Under the pieces are notes generated by a model. It had not been told where the DNA came from and searched no databases. It was given only the letters and a program-made list of their open reading frames with translations. Below are positions 1-8,480 of a stretch of 64,000 nt of DNA, one piece after another; positions within the stretch are counted from its first letter, which is position 1, and every line of letters starts with the position of its first letter. Made by a program: the position numbers and the translations under genes. The stretch spans positions 359,270 through 423,269 of the forward strand of contig NZ_KZ559468.1 of assembly GCF_002850745.1 (NCBI RefSeq). The letters run 5' to 3'. Origin of the DNA: Nonomuraea indica (lineage in GTDB: Bacteria > Actinomycetota > Actinomycetes > Streptosporangiales > Streptosporangiaceae).

Positions 1-192
1 GACGCCGGTGCCCGGCTGCCAGCGGGTCACCTCCACCGGCTCCAGCGCGACGTCGAGCCCCCACCCGGCCAGCCGATCGGCCAGCCACCCTTCCGTCCAC
101 ACGTCCGCCGGATAGCCCGGGCGGCGGATGCCGCGCGACACGACGGTCTCGATCCAGCCGAGCATCTCGGCTGCGGAGGGCACGTGTTCCAT
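1..192 (-). CDS. M28-like peptidase, N-terminal fragment
   Basis: The first 64 codons of a minus-strand gene run off the left edge of the window. The fragment reads MEHVPSAAEMLGWIE, then RRPGYPADVWTEGWLADRL, then a segment ending in EPVEVTRWQPG. This arrangement resembles the N-terminal region of actinomycete M28-family zinc peptidases, but no catalytic residue is in view, so the family call is tentative. The ATG at 192 is the only good start. The gene is divergent from the secreted hydrolase at 275, and the 82-bp gap holds a candidate GntR half-operator. Confidence 0.45.
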   Translation of the reverse strand, partial: MEHVPSAAEMLGWIETVVSRGIRRPGYPADVWTEGWLADRLAGWGLDVALEPVEVTRWQPGTGV

Positions 193-239
193 GCCGGTGA
201 TCCAACCATTGACAACCGGGGCGTGTGAAGCCACAGTTC

Positions 240-254
240 CGGTCATCCGTACAA
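240..254. promoter_or_regulatory. Candidate GntR operator copy 1
   Basis: The 15-mer CGGTCATCCGTACAA differs at one base from the reverse complement of 11530-11544, which lies just upstream of the GntR gene. It sits 21 bp before the alpha/beta hydrolase start and 48 bp before the divergent peptidase start. The shared sequence suggests both places are bound by the same regulator; this is an inference from sequence identity only. Confidence 0.35.
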
Positions 255-274
255 ATCTTGTTCTGGAGGCCGTT

Positions 275-1102
275 ATGAGGCTCCTGGTGGCAGCCGTCTT
301 ACTCGTGCAGGGAATCCTCGCGAGTCCGGCGCGGGCGGCGGACACGATCGAAGCGCACTACCGGGCGGCGGGCCCCTGGGCGGTCGCCACGGCCGACGTG
401 CCGGGCTACCGCCTCGTCTACCCGGCGGCCCTCGGCGCGGGCGGCGTCAAGCATCCGATCATCACCTGGGGCAACGGCACCAACGCCGTGCCCACGCAGT
501 ACCCCGGCGTGCTCGACCAGCTCGCCTCCTGGGGCTTCGCCGTCGTCGCCTCGACCGACACCACGACGGGCACCGGGTCCGAGATGATCGCCGCGGCCCG
601 GTACCTCATCGACAGGAACACCGACGCCTCCAGCGTCTTCCACGGCAAGCTCGACGTGACCAGGATCGGCGCCGTCGGCCACTCCCAGGGCGCCGGCGGC
701 TCGGTCAACGCCGCCACCAAGTCCGCCGGCCTCATCCGCACCGTCGTCCCCATCGCCCTGCCCGCGCCGATCTGGGTGAGCCCGGGAGACGCGTTCTCCG
801 TCAACCGACTGACCTGCCCGGTGCTGTTCCTCGGCGGGACCAACGACGGCCTCATCTCTCCCGACTCCGCGCTCCAGGCCTACTACGGCCAGGTGCCCGG
901 CGCCGCGGCGAAGGCACTGCTCAAGGGCGCCGGGCACAACACGATCCAGGGCACGGGCGGCGGCTTCCTCGGCTACCTCACGGCCTGGCTCATGTACCAG
1001 CTCCAGGGCGACGCCTACGCGCGCGGCGCGTTCGCGGGCGCCACCCCGGAGATCAACACCAACGCGAGCTGGCAGAGCCAGTTCGAGAAGAACCTGCCCT
1101 AG
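275..1102 (+). CDS. Secreted alpha/beta hydrolase
   Basis: This 275-residue protein is a predicted secreted serine hydrolase of the chlorophyllase/cutinase-like alpha/beta class. The ATG at 275 follows GGAGG at 265-269 with five bases between. The N-terminus is a signal peptide ending near SPARA. The nucleophile elbow GHSQG is present, with a likely acid in GGTNDG and a His in GAGHN, so the catalytic triad looks intact. Its substrate cannot be read from the sequence; an ester or polyester is plausible. The TAG stop overlaps the stop of the convergent phosphotriesterase-like gene by three bases. A candidate GntR operator lies directly upstream. Confidence 0.75.
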   Translation: MRLLVAAVLLVQGILASPARAADTIEAHYRAAGPWAVATADVPGYRLVYPAALGAGGVKHPIITWGNGTNAVPTQYPGVLDQLASWGFAVVASTDTTTGTGSEMIAAARYLIDRNTDASSVFHGKLDVTRIGAVGHSQGAGGSVNAATKSAGLIRTVVPIALPAPIWVSPGDAFSVNRLTCPVLFLGGTNDGLISPDSALQAYYGQVPGAAAKALLKGAGHNTIQGTGGGFLGYLTAWLMYQLQGDAYARGAFAGATPEINTNASWQSQFEKNLP

Positions 1103-2100
1103 GCACGCGGGACGGGGCGGCCGGCACGAGCGTCGCCGTCCGCCCCGTCCGCCGTGAGGTCGCGGAGCGCGAAGGCGGCGCCCGGGTTGCGGGTCAGCGC
1201 CGCCGCCGCCGCCTCGCCGAGTCCCGCGGCCTCCAGCCGCGGGACGAACCGCTCCAGCAGGTACGTCAGCCCCGGCCCCCCGCCCAGGTGGGGCCAGTAC
1301 GAGCGGCGCGCCAGGTCCATGCCGAACAGCAGCCGGTCACCCTGGCCGTGCCCGGCCAGCTCCGCGACGAGCGCGACGATCTCGGCGTCCGTGCCGTACT
1401 TGATCCGGCCCGGCCGGTCAAAGGCCAGATAAGCCCCTCGTTCCGCCAATGAGATGAGATATCCGGCATCGGGGTTGTGGTCGATGTGGCCGAGCACCAC
1501 CCGGTCGGCCGGGACGCCCTCGGCCGCCAGGGCGTCGAGCAGTTCGTGGCCCATCGTGCCCTTGTCGCAGTGGCTCACGACCGGCACGCCGGTGGCCAGC
1601 GCGGCGGCGGCCACCGCCCCGACCAGCCGCCGGATCCCCCGGCCGAACGCGTGGTACCCCGTCGCGATCTTGATGGCGCCCGCCCGGGCGGGCGAGCGCC
1701 GCACCAGGGGCCCGGCGAGGCCGTACTCGTCCATGCCGAGTTCGATCTCCGACACCAGCAGCTCGGTGATCTCGTGGGCCGGGTAGTGGTGCAGCCAGTG
1801 ATCGTCGGCGTAGTAGCGGCTCTTGTGGAAGCCCGTCACCGCGACGACGTGCAGGCCGGTCCGCTCGGCCAGCTCCCTCATCAGCGACGGGCTGCGGCCG
1901 AAGCCCAGCGGCGTCATCTCCACCACTGCCGACAGGCCGAGGCGCCGCGCCGCCGACACCTCCGCGACGGCCGCGTCGAGGGAGTCGAGCCGGTAGTCCG
2001 GTTCCTCGCGCACCGGCCAGCCGCCGGTCATGAACAGGTGCTCGTGCGCGTAGGTGACCCCGAGTTCCTCGACGTCACCGAGCACGGTGCGGACCGTCAC
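1099..2100 (-). CDS. Phosphotriesterase-family lactonase-like hydrolase
   Basis: This 333-residue member of the amidohydrolase/phosphotriesterase superfamily is the last gene of the large minus-strand sugar operon. All metal ligands of the family are visible: HEH at residues 19-21, a candidate carboxylated Lys144 in AIKIATG, His177 in SHCDKG, His205 in GHIDHN and Asp262 in GMDLARR. Several bacterial PTE homologues are lactonases that act on sugar-lactone phosphates. With a ROK kinase-like protein and two oxidoreductases in the same operon, that activity is a reasonable guess here. The start is a GTG preceded by GGAGGG with a seven-base spacer. It is the only gene of the operon separated from its upstream neighbour, by 28 bp. 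Confidence 0.78.
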   Translation of the reverse strand: MTVRTVLGDVEELGVTYAHEHLFMTGGWPVREEPDYRLDSLDAAVAEVSAARRLGLSAVVEMTPLGFGRSPSLMRELAERTGLHVVAVTGFHKSRYYADDHWLHHYPAHEITELLVSEIELGMDEYGLAGPLVRRSPARAGAIKIATGYHAFGRGIRRLVGAVAAAALATGVPVVSHCDKGTMGHELLDALAAEGVPADRVVLGHIDHNPDAGYLISLAERGAYLAFDRPGRIKYGTDAEIVALVAELAGHGQGDRLLFGMDLARRSYWPHLGGGPGLTYLLERFVPRLEAAGLGEAAAAALTRNPGAAFALRDLTADGADGDARAGRPVPRA

Positions 2101-2128
2101 AGCAGCACCCTCCGCAGCAGGCCGACCG

Positions 2129-3352
2129 TCACAGCAGGGCTCCTTCCTCGCGCAGCCGCTCGCGCAGCAGGCCCGCGTCCACCTCCGCGGGCTGCACGCC
2201 CGCCTTCACCGCCAGCGCCGCGGCCGTCCCCGCGGCCTGGCCCATCGCCATGCACTGGCCCATGGACCGGGCCGACGCGTGCGCGTCGTGCGTGGCGGAC
2301 AGGCAGCGTCCCGCCACGATCAGCCCGCTCACCTCGACGGGAAGCAGGCACCGGTACGGGATCCCGTAGGTGCGGAAGTCGCGCACGTACTCCCACCGGG
2401 TGCCCGACCCGGAATCGTGATCCTCGATCGGCGCGCCGCAGCGGGCGATCGTGTCGGGGAAGTCCCGCCCGGTCAGCACGTCGTCGGCGGTCAGGACGTA
2501 CCGCCCGACCAGCCGGCGGGACTCCCGCACCCCGATGCGCGCCGACGTGCTCAGCAGCACGGCCGACTCGTAGCCGGGGACCTTCTCCCGCAGGAAGCGG
2601 ACGTACGCGCCGACCTGCCGCCGCCCCTCCCGCTCGGCCCGTGACAGCTCGAACGGGTCCGTCGGGTCGAGGCCGCTCACCCGGGTGAGGTTGGTGTGCA
2701 CGATCCCGTCCCGCACGGTCCGGTGCACCGACCCCTCGCGCCTGGGCAGGTCCGCGTCCGCCATCAGCGCGTGCAGCTCCGCCGTGCTCGTGGCGGACGG
2801 GTCCACCCCGCCCAGCCGGAACGTGGTCGTCATCGGCTGCAGCCGCATGCCCGGCCGTTCCAGGGTGGCCCCGGCCCGCCAGGCCACCTCGGCGTCACCC
2901 GTGGCGTCCACCACCACCCGGGCCCTGACCAGGAACCGGCCGGCCACGGTCTCCACGACGACACCGGTGTCCGGCACGACGTCGCACACCCGGGCGTGCA
3001 GGAGCACGTCGGCGTCCGAGGTGAGCGAGTCCCAGACGACCTTGAGCTCCTCGGGCTCGTAGGTGACCCCGGTCCCCGCGCCGTAGGTGTTGGGCCGTTC
3101 GAAGGCCGCCCCCGCCTCGAACAGCCGCTCGCACACCTCCCAGCCGATGCCGCCGACGACGCGCGGCGCCTCGGGACCGGGGGAGTAGAACCCGTAGAAG
3201 GTGTCGAGGACCGCGGCCCCCGTCCCCCCGAGGAAGCCCGCCGCCTCCACCAGCAGGCACGACGCCCCGGCGCGTACGGCGGCCACCGCGGCGGCGCAGC
3301 CCGCGCTGCCCCCGCCCGCCACCACCACGTCGCCTGCCCACAGTTCGTTCAT
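2129..3352 (-). CDS. FAD-dependent oxidoreductase (FAD_oxidored type)
   Basis: This 407-residue flavoprotein starts with a Rossmann dinucleotide fold containing GGGSAG at residues 12-17, followed by LVEAAGFLGG, the pattern of the FAD_oxidored family (PF12831). The C-terminal part contains IVAGRCLSATHDAHASAR and MGQAAGTAAALA, typical of that family. It probably oxidises a sugar or sugar derivative imported by the operon. The start ATG overlaps the stop of the SDR gene as ATGA, which implies translational coupling. An earlier extension of the open frame is excluded because it would overlap the SDR gene. Confidence 0.8.
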   Translation of the reverse strand: MNELWAGDVVVAGGGSAGCAAAVAAVRAGASCLLVEAAGFLGGTGAAVLDTFYGFYSPGPEAPRVVGGIGWEVCERLFEAGAAFERPNTYGAGTGVTYEPEELKVVWDSLTSDADVLLHARVCDVVPDTGVVVETVAGRFLVRARVVVDATGDAEVAWRAGATLERPGMRLQPMTTTFRLGGVDPSATSTAELHALMADADLPRREGSVHRTVRDGIVHTNLTRVSGLDPTDPFELSRAEREGRRQVGAYVRFLREKVPGYESAVLLSTSARIGVRESRRLVGRYVLTADDVLTGRDFPDTIARCGAPIEDHDSGSGTRWEYVRDFRTYGIPYRCLLPVEVSGLIVAGRCLSATHDAHASARSMGQCMAMGQAAGTAAALAVKAGVQPAEVDAGLLRERLREEGALL

Positions 3353-4041
3353 CGCAGGTGCCACCCTCCGTCGACGGGGATGACCGCGCCCGTGGTCCGT
3401 CCGGACGACGGCGACAGCAGCCAGAGCACGGCCTGGGCGACCTCCTCCGGCCGGCACAGCCGGGCGCCGAGCGGCATCAGCGAGGGCAGCCTCGTCCGGA
3501 CGGTCTCGGAGGTCTGGGCGCGGCGGCTCATCGGCGTGGCCACCAGCCCGGCGGAGACCAGGTTGACCCGCACCCCGTGCGGCGCCGCCTCGCGGGCCGC
3601 GGTCCTGATCAACGGGATCAGTGCACCTTTGGCGGAGGCGTAGGCGACGGTGCGGAAGTCGTCGTCGATCGACGTGCCCAGCACCGAGCCGATCACCACG
3701 ATCGACCCGCCGCGCGGCATCGCCGGGATCGCCGCGCGCAGCAGCCGGAAGACCGACTCGTGGTTGACCCGGTGCACCTCGCTCCACGCCACGTCGGTGC
3801 AGTCGCGCACGCCGCCGTCGCCGAGCGCCCTGCCGGACATGCCGACGGCGTGCACGACACCGGAGACCGTCCCGTGCGCGGCCGCGGCCTCGGCCAGCGC
3901 CTGCTCCGCCCCGCCGGGCCGGGTGATGTCGATCCCGCCGGCCAGGTCCACGCCGAAGGCCGGCACACCCGACTCCTCCACCGCCTCGACGCAGGCGCGG
4001 CCGATGCCGCCCTCCGAGCCGGCCACCAGAACCGCGCTCAT
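3349..4041 (-). CDS. Short-chain dehydrogenase/reductase
   Basis: This 230-residue classical SDR has a slightly unusual cofactor motif, AGSEGGIGRA, in place of the common TGxxxGIG. It retains the structural Asn in VNHES, the catalytic Ser in VVIGSVLG, and the YASAK catalytic pair. The C-terminal VDGGWH is also classical. It probably oxidises or reduces a sugar hydroxyl, acting with the FAD oxidoreductase that follows it. The ATG overlaps the stop of the SIS gene as ATGA, which fixes the start at 4041. Confidence 0.82.
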   Translation of the reverse strand: MSAVLVAGSEGGIGRACVEAVEESGVPAFGVDLAGGIDITRPGGAEQALAEAAAAHGTVSGVVHAVGMSGRALGDGGVRDCTDVAWSEVHRVNHESVFRLLRAAIPAMPRGGSIVVIGSVLGTSIDDDFRTVAYASAKGALIPLIRTAAREAAPHGVRVNLVSAGLVATPMSRRAQTSETVRTRLPSLMPLGARLCRPEEVAQAVLWLLSPSSGRTTGAVIPVDGGWHLR

Positions 4042-4823
4042 GGCTTCCCGGGCACGTCGGCCGGCTTCCTGAGCACGTCGGCGGCGCGCCGGGCGTGCTC
4101 CAGGTAGGCGGCCTCGAACAGCTCCTCGGAGCGCGGGCCGCCGACGAGCTTGGCGCTGGAGATCACCGGCGGCGTCCAGCCGCCGGCGACCAGCAGCTCC
4201 GCCGTCCGCACCTTGATCTCGTTGACCACGGAGACCGCGGCGAGCGTGCTGCCGGGACCGACCGGCTCGGCCAGGCCGTCCACGGAGCACAGCGCGTCGC
4301 CCACCGGGGTGCACAGGTCGATCACCACATGGGCGTGGTCGGCGAGCCGCGTTCCGCTGGGGTGGCCGGGCTCGACGGCTGTGGTCTCCCGCATCGAGGT
4401 CACGGCCACCACGGACAGCCCCGCCTTGCGCAGGCCCATCGCCATCTCGATCGGCACCGCGTTCAGCCCGCTGACGCTGAAGATGATCGCCGCGTCGGTC
4501 GGCCGTAGCTCGAAGTTGGCCAGGATGGCGTCGGCCAGCCCCTCGACCCGCTCGACGAACATCGCCTGCCGCATCCCGTTCGACCCGGCGACCTGCGTGT
4601 AGAACGTCGTCGACAGGTCCACGATGGGGTGGAACCCCGGATACGAGCCGTAGCGGGGGAACATCTCCTCCACGCCGATCCGGGAGTGGCCGGTGCCGAA
4701 CGTGTGCACCACGCCTCCGCCGCCGATGGCTGAGCAGGCGATGTCCGCCGCCGCCGCGAGGGCCTCCTCCTGTGTTCGCTCGATCTCGCCGAGCAGCTCC
4801 ATCGCCCGCCGTATCCACTTCAT
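4038..4823 (-). CDS. SIS-domain protein (UPF0309-like)
   Basis: This 261-residue protein has a sugar-isomerase (SIS) fold and resembles the UPF0309 family. The phosphosugar-binding segment FGTGHS lies near residue 43, and a second conserved segment, FSVSGLNAVPIE, is near residue 115. SIS domains bind phosphosugars and act as isomerases, etherases or deglycases; which of these applies here is not readable. It sits between a ROK kinase-like gene and an SDR, so a phosphorylated sugar made by the ROK protein is a likely ligand. Start and stop both overlap neighbours as ATGA. Confidence 0.75.
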   Translation of the reverse strand: MKWIRRAMELLGEIERTQEEALAAAADIACSAIGGGGVVHTFGTGHSRIGVEEMFPRYGSYPGFHPIVDLSTTFYTQVAGSNGMRQAMFVERVEGLADAILANFELRPTDAAIIFSVSGLNAVPIEMAMGLRKAGLSVVAVTSMRETTAVEPGHPSGTRLADHAHVVIDLCTPVGDALCSVDGLAEPVGPGSTLAAVSVVNEIKVRTAELLVAGGWTPPVISSAKLVGGPRSEELFEAAYLEHARRAADVLRKPADVPGKP

Positions 4824-5698
4824 CCAGATCTCCCTCCATAGAGCGCGGCGCCGATCGCCCCTGCCCTCGGGCCGAGGGCGGCGGGCAGCACCGCGATGTC
4901 ACCGATGAGCGGGCGCCTGCGCCCGAGCTCCTCCCGCAGGGCGACGCCCATGAGATCGAGGGCGCCGGAGACGCCGCCGCCCACGACCACCGCGCGCGCT
5001 CCGAACAGCGACGCGGCGTCGCCCAGCGCGACGCCGAGCGCCCAGCCGGCCTTGGCGAGCACGCTCACGGCCCGCTCGTCACCGGCTCTGGCGGCCGCCG
5101 CCACCGCCGAGGCCGGGCCCGCGCCGAAGGCCCGCACGATCCCCGGCCCCGCGGCGAGCGTCTCCACGCACCCCCTGTTGCCGCAGCAGCAGGGCGATCC
5201 CCACGGATCGACCGTGACGTGCCCGACCTCACCGATCTGGTCGCGGGGACCGACGAGGATCTCGCCGCGCAGCGCCACCGCGCCGCCCACCCCGGTGCCG
5301 AGAACGGCGAACAGCACGTCGGGCAGCCCTCGGGCCGCTCCCAGCCGCAGCTCCGCCAGGGCGAACGCCCGCGCGTCGTTGACCACGGCCACCGGCATCC
5401 CGGTCAGGGCGCTCAGCCGGGGGCCGGCCGGGTAGCCGTCCCAGTCGCCCGGCGGGTTCGGCACGAACAGCGCGGTGCCCGTGTCCCGGTCCACGTGGCC
5501 GGGCAGCCCGATCCCGATGCTCCGGACGTGCGGGGCGGCCAGCGCCGCCACGAGCTCCATCGTCTCGTCGGGGCCCGGCGGCGTCGCCGCGACGCCGGAG
5601 CCGACCACCGTGTCACCGTCGAGCAGCACCCACTTGGTGTCGGTCCCGCCGACGTCGACGCCGAGCCGCGTCCCGGCTCGGCCCGTGGGGCGCGTCAC
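4820..5698 (-). CDS. ROK-family sugar kinase-like protein
   Basis: This 292-residue ROK protein has no N-terminal helix-turn-helix, so it is more likely a kinase than a repressor. Visible motifs are DVGGTDTK at residues 15-22, NDARAFALAE, LGTGVGGA, GEVGHVT, and the zinc-site segment CCCGNRGCVE. The proposed base lies in the NDA segment. It probably phosphorylates the imported sugar with ATP in the cytoplasm. The GTG start overlaps the stop of the glycosidase-like gene as GTGA. Confidence 0.8.
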   Translation of the reverse strand: MTRPTGRAGTRLGVDVGGTDTKWVLLDGDTVVGSGVAATPPGPDETMELVAALAAPHVRSIGIGLPGHVDRDTGTALFVPNPPGDWDGYPAGPRLSALTGMPVAVVNDARAFALAELRLGAARGLPDVLFAVLGTGVGGAVALRGEILVGPRDQIGEVGHVTVDPWGSPCCCGNRGCVETLAAGPGIVRAFGAGPASAVAAAARAGDERAVSVLAKAGWALGVALGDAASLFGARAVVVGGGVSGALDLMGVALREELGRRRPLIGDIAVLPAALGPRAGAIGAALYGGRSG

Positions 5699-7683
5699 GG
5701 GCCGACCGTCAGGGCGCGCGAGGCGAACCGGGCGCCGTCACCCGTCGGCGGGCGCGTGCTGAAGGGCTCGACGCCGAGCAGCCGCAGGTACGCCAGCAGC
5801 GGCTGGGCGTGGCTGTGCAGGTTGGCGACGGGATACGCCTGCATGGCGATGCCGAGGTCGGCGAGGTCCCAGGTGCGGCCGGGCCGGTGGGTCTCGGGCG
5901 CCAGATAGGCGTCGGGCCCGGACAGGGTGCCCTCCCAGACGTCCGGGTAGGCGTTCGCGTGCGCGGTCAGGGACATCCGCCGCCACCACTGCCAGCCCAG
6001 CTCGGGAACGTGGCGGGCGGCGGCCCAGACGAGCGTCATGTTGATCGCGTACCAGATCGTGCCGACGCCGCCCGGGCCGTACCGGTCCCGGACGGGCCAG
6101 CGCAGCCGGGCGCCCAGCGGCGAACCGGCCGCGGCGGTGGCCTCGATCCTCCGCAGCAGCTCCACCGCGCGGCCGGGCGGGGCGGCGCCGCACAGGATCG
6201 CCCACGGCTGCACCTCCAGCCACATGTCGGAGTCGCCGACGACGGCTCCGGGACCGTGGGCGCGCCGGAACCAGCGGCCGTTCCACTCCCCGGCCACCAG
6301 CCCGCGCAGTTCCTCGCCGAGCTCGCGCGCCTCTCTCCCGGTCACCGGGTCGCCGAGCCGCTCGGCCAGCACCGCGTACCGCGGCAGCACCCAGGCGGCC
6401 ATGGCCGAGTTCAGGACGGACTCGCCCTGAGCGATCATCAGCTCGCGGTCGACCCCGCTCTCGGTGATGGCCATGTCGTTCCAGTCGGCGTTCAGCATCC
6501 GCACGTGGCCGTGCTCCCCCCGCCCGACCACGTCCGTGAAGAACCTGAACTGCCTGCGCAGGTGCTCGCCGAGCGGGACCGGCGCGGCGCGGTGCAGCGG
6601 GTGGTACGGCACGGGCTCGCGGAAGGCCGCCTCCTCGCCGGTGGCGGACAGGTACTCGGCCGCCAGCCACAGCGCCCACAGGTTCTGGTCCGACGGCCGG
6701 AACAGGTCCGTCCACGGCTGCTTGTCCGGTCCGAGGGCGTAGGGCAGGTCGCCGTCGGGGCTGCCCCAGGCGCAGGTGTTGCGCAGCACGGACAGGGCCA
6801 GGTCCGGCTCGATGTGGACCAGGGGCAGCGCGTGCTGGAGCGGGTCGCGGGCGGCGCCGTTGAAGCCGTGCCTGAAGGAGTAGCACGATCCCTGGTCGAG
6901 GGTGTGCCCGCCGAGCACGCCGTCCGCGCAGGCTCCGCCGGTCAGCAGCGCCGCGTGCCACGGGATCTCGCGCTCGGCCTCGGGCGCCCGCGGCGCGGAC
7001 GCCCGGGGCAGGCGGTCGCGCAGGGCGGCCAGGCTGCCCTCGAACGACGGCGCCGTGTCGTCGAGCAGGCCGTACCTGAGCTCGACCACCCGCTCGTCGT
7101 GGGCGGCGAGCAGGAGGGGGACGGCCAGTCGCCCCGTTCCGGTCCTGCACGGGTCCGCCCCGCCGAGCAGCTCCAGTTCGAGTCCCGGGTCCTCGCCCGG
7201 CCCCGCGCCGCTGACGAGGTTGACCTGGGCGGGTCTCGCCGCCCACTCCTCGGTCAGCGTCAGCCGGGCCGGCTCGCCGAGCAGGTTGCGGACGCGCAGC
7301 CGGATCAGCACCCACGGCGCCTCGCCCTCGGGGCAGAGCACGGTGCGTTCCAGGGACACCCGGTCGTCCGCCACCCGGACGATCACGAACGTCGGCCCGA
7401 ATATCCGCTCGGATCCCGAAATATCCGTCGATAGTTCGCCTACGCGGGTGACGCCCGTCTCGCGCGTGAGCCACCGCAGGGCCGTGTGCTCGTCGAACAG
7501 GCCGCTCCGGCCGTAGTTGTCGGCCACCAGCGTGATCCGCCGGTTTCCCAGGTGGACGGCGTGCCGCCGGGTGGGCGGTTCGAGGATGGGGTCCCACTCG
7601 GCACGCGGATCCCGTTCCTGGTCCATCGTGTAGGAGAAGGCGGGCAACCCGTGCGCGGTGGTCCATGCGCCGAATGCGCTCAC
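5695..7683 (-). CDS. GH94/GH36-like glycoside phosphorylase or hydrolase
   Basis: This 662-residue protein has an N-terminal beta-rich region and a C-terminal (alpha/alpha)6-type region. DWND at residues 400-403, within MLNADWNDM, matches the catalytic-acid segment of GH94 cellobiose phosphorylases. RHGFNGAARD, LPYALGPDKQPW and VWEGTLSGPDAYLAPE are further catalytic-domain segments. There is no signal peptide, so it acts in the cytoplasm on an imported oligosaccharide, splitting it by phosphorolysis or hydrolysis. The GTG at 7683 overlaps the stop of the upstream permease as GTGA, which rules out the longer open frame. Substrate and exact GH family are uncertain. Confidence 0.65.
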   Translation of the reverse strand: MSAFGAWTTAHGLPAFSYTMDQERDPRAEWDPILEPPTRRHAVHLGNRRITLVADNYGRSGLFDEHTALRWLTRETGVTRVGELSTDISGSERIFGPTFVIVRVADDRVSLERTVLCPEGEAPWVLIRLRVRNLLGEPARLTLTEEWAARPAQVNLVSGAGPGEDPGLELELLGGADPCRTGTGRLAVPLLLAAHDERVVELRYGLLDDTAPSFEGSLAALRDRLPRASAPRAPEAEREIPWHAALLTGGACADGVLGGHTLDQGSCYSFRHGFNGAARDPLQHALPLVHIEPDLALSVLRNTCAWGSPDGDLPYALGPDKQPWTDLFRPSDQNLWALWLAAEYLSATGEEAAFREPVPYHPLHRAAPVPLGEHLRRQFRFFTDVVGRGEHGHVRMLNADWNDMAITESGVDRELMIAQGESVLNSAMAAWVLPRYAVLAERLGDPVTGREARELGEELRGLVAGEWNGRWFRRAHGPGAVVGDSDMWLEVQPWAILCGAAPPGRAVELLRRIEATAAAGSPLGARLRWPVRDRYGPGGVGTIWYAINMTLVWAAARHVPELGWQWWRRMSLTAHANAYPDVWEGTLSGPDAYLAPETHRPGRTWDLADLGIAMQAYPVANLHSHAQPLLAYLRLLGVEPFSTRPPTGDGARFASRALTVGP

Positions 7684-8480
7684 TTCTTCACGCCTCCCAG
7701 CGTCAGCCCGGCCACGTAGTAGCGCTGCAGGACGAACATCAGCACCAGGGGCGGCACGGCCGTGACCAGGGCGGCGGTGCTGACCAGGCCGATGCTGAAG
7801 TCGTACTCCGTCTGCAGCTGCGACAGGCCCACGGGCAGCGGCCACAGACGGGGATCGTTGGCCACGACGAGCGGCCAGAGCAGGTTGTCCCACTGCGCGA
7901 GGAACTGCAACAGGAAGAGCGTGAGCAGCGCCGGACGCAGCAGCGGCACCCCGACCCGCAGGAAGATGAGGAGCTCGCCCGCGCCGTCCACGCGCGCCGA
8001 CAGCAGCAGCTCCCGCGGCACGGAGAGGGCGAACTGGCGGACGAGGAACACGCCGAACGCGCTCATCATGAACGGGACGATCATGCCCTGGAACGAGTCG
8101 ATCCAGCCGAGCTGCCTGACGACGAGGTACATCGGCACGAGCACCACGATCGGCGACAGCGACAGCGTCCCCACGACGACCGCGAACAGCATCCGCCTGC
8201 CGGGGAACGTGAGCTGCGCCAGGGCGTAGCCGGCAGCCCCGGAGAAGACCACCTCCAGGAGGGCGACGCCAAGGGAGAGGATCATGCTGTTGCGCAGGTA
8301 GAGCGGGAAGCCGCCCTCGGCGAACAGCTGGGACAGGTGCTCGCCGAGCTGGGAGGCGTCGAAGGCGAGCCCGCCCAGATCGGTCGCGTCGGAGGCCGAG
8401 GAGAGGGCGAACATCGCGTAGACCGGCAGCAGCATGACCAGCACGACCAGCGACAGCAACGTGCCGCGCAGCGCCCTCAT
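7680..8480 (-). CDS. Carbohydrate ABC transporter permease, MalG type
   Basis: This 266-residue integral membrane protein has about six hydrophobic helices. The conserved cytoplasmic EAA-like loop is present as ELLLSARVDGAGELLIFLRV, so it belongs to the MalG/CUT1 permease group. It pairs with the permease immediately upstream to form the channel for the lipoprotein encoded at 9391. The start ATG overlaps the upstream stop as ATGA. No ATP-binding subunit is encoded in the operon; CUT1 importers in actinomycetes often share one MsiK-type ATPase encoded elsewhere. Confidence 0.88.
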   Translation of the reverse strand: MRALRGTLLSLVVLVMLLPVYAMFALSSASDATDLGGLAFDASQLGEHLSQLFAEGGFPLYLRNSMILSLGVALLEVVFSGAAGYALAQLTFPGRRMLFAVVVGTLSLSPIVVLVPMYLVVRQLGWIDSFQGMIVPFMMSAFGVFLVRQFALSVPRELLLSARVDGAGELLIFLRVGVPLLRPALLTLFLLQFLAQWDNLLWPLVVANDPRLWPLPVGLSQLQTEYDFSIGLVSTAALVTAVPPLVLMFVLQRYYVAGLTLGGVKK

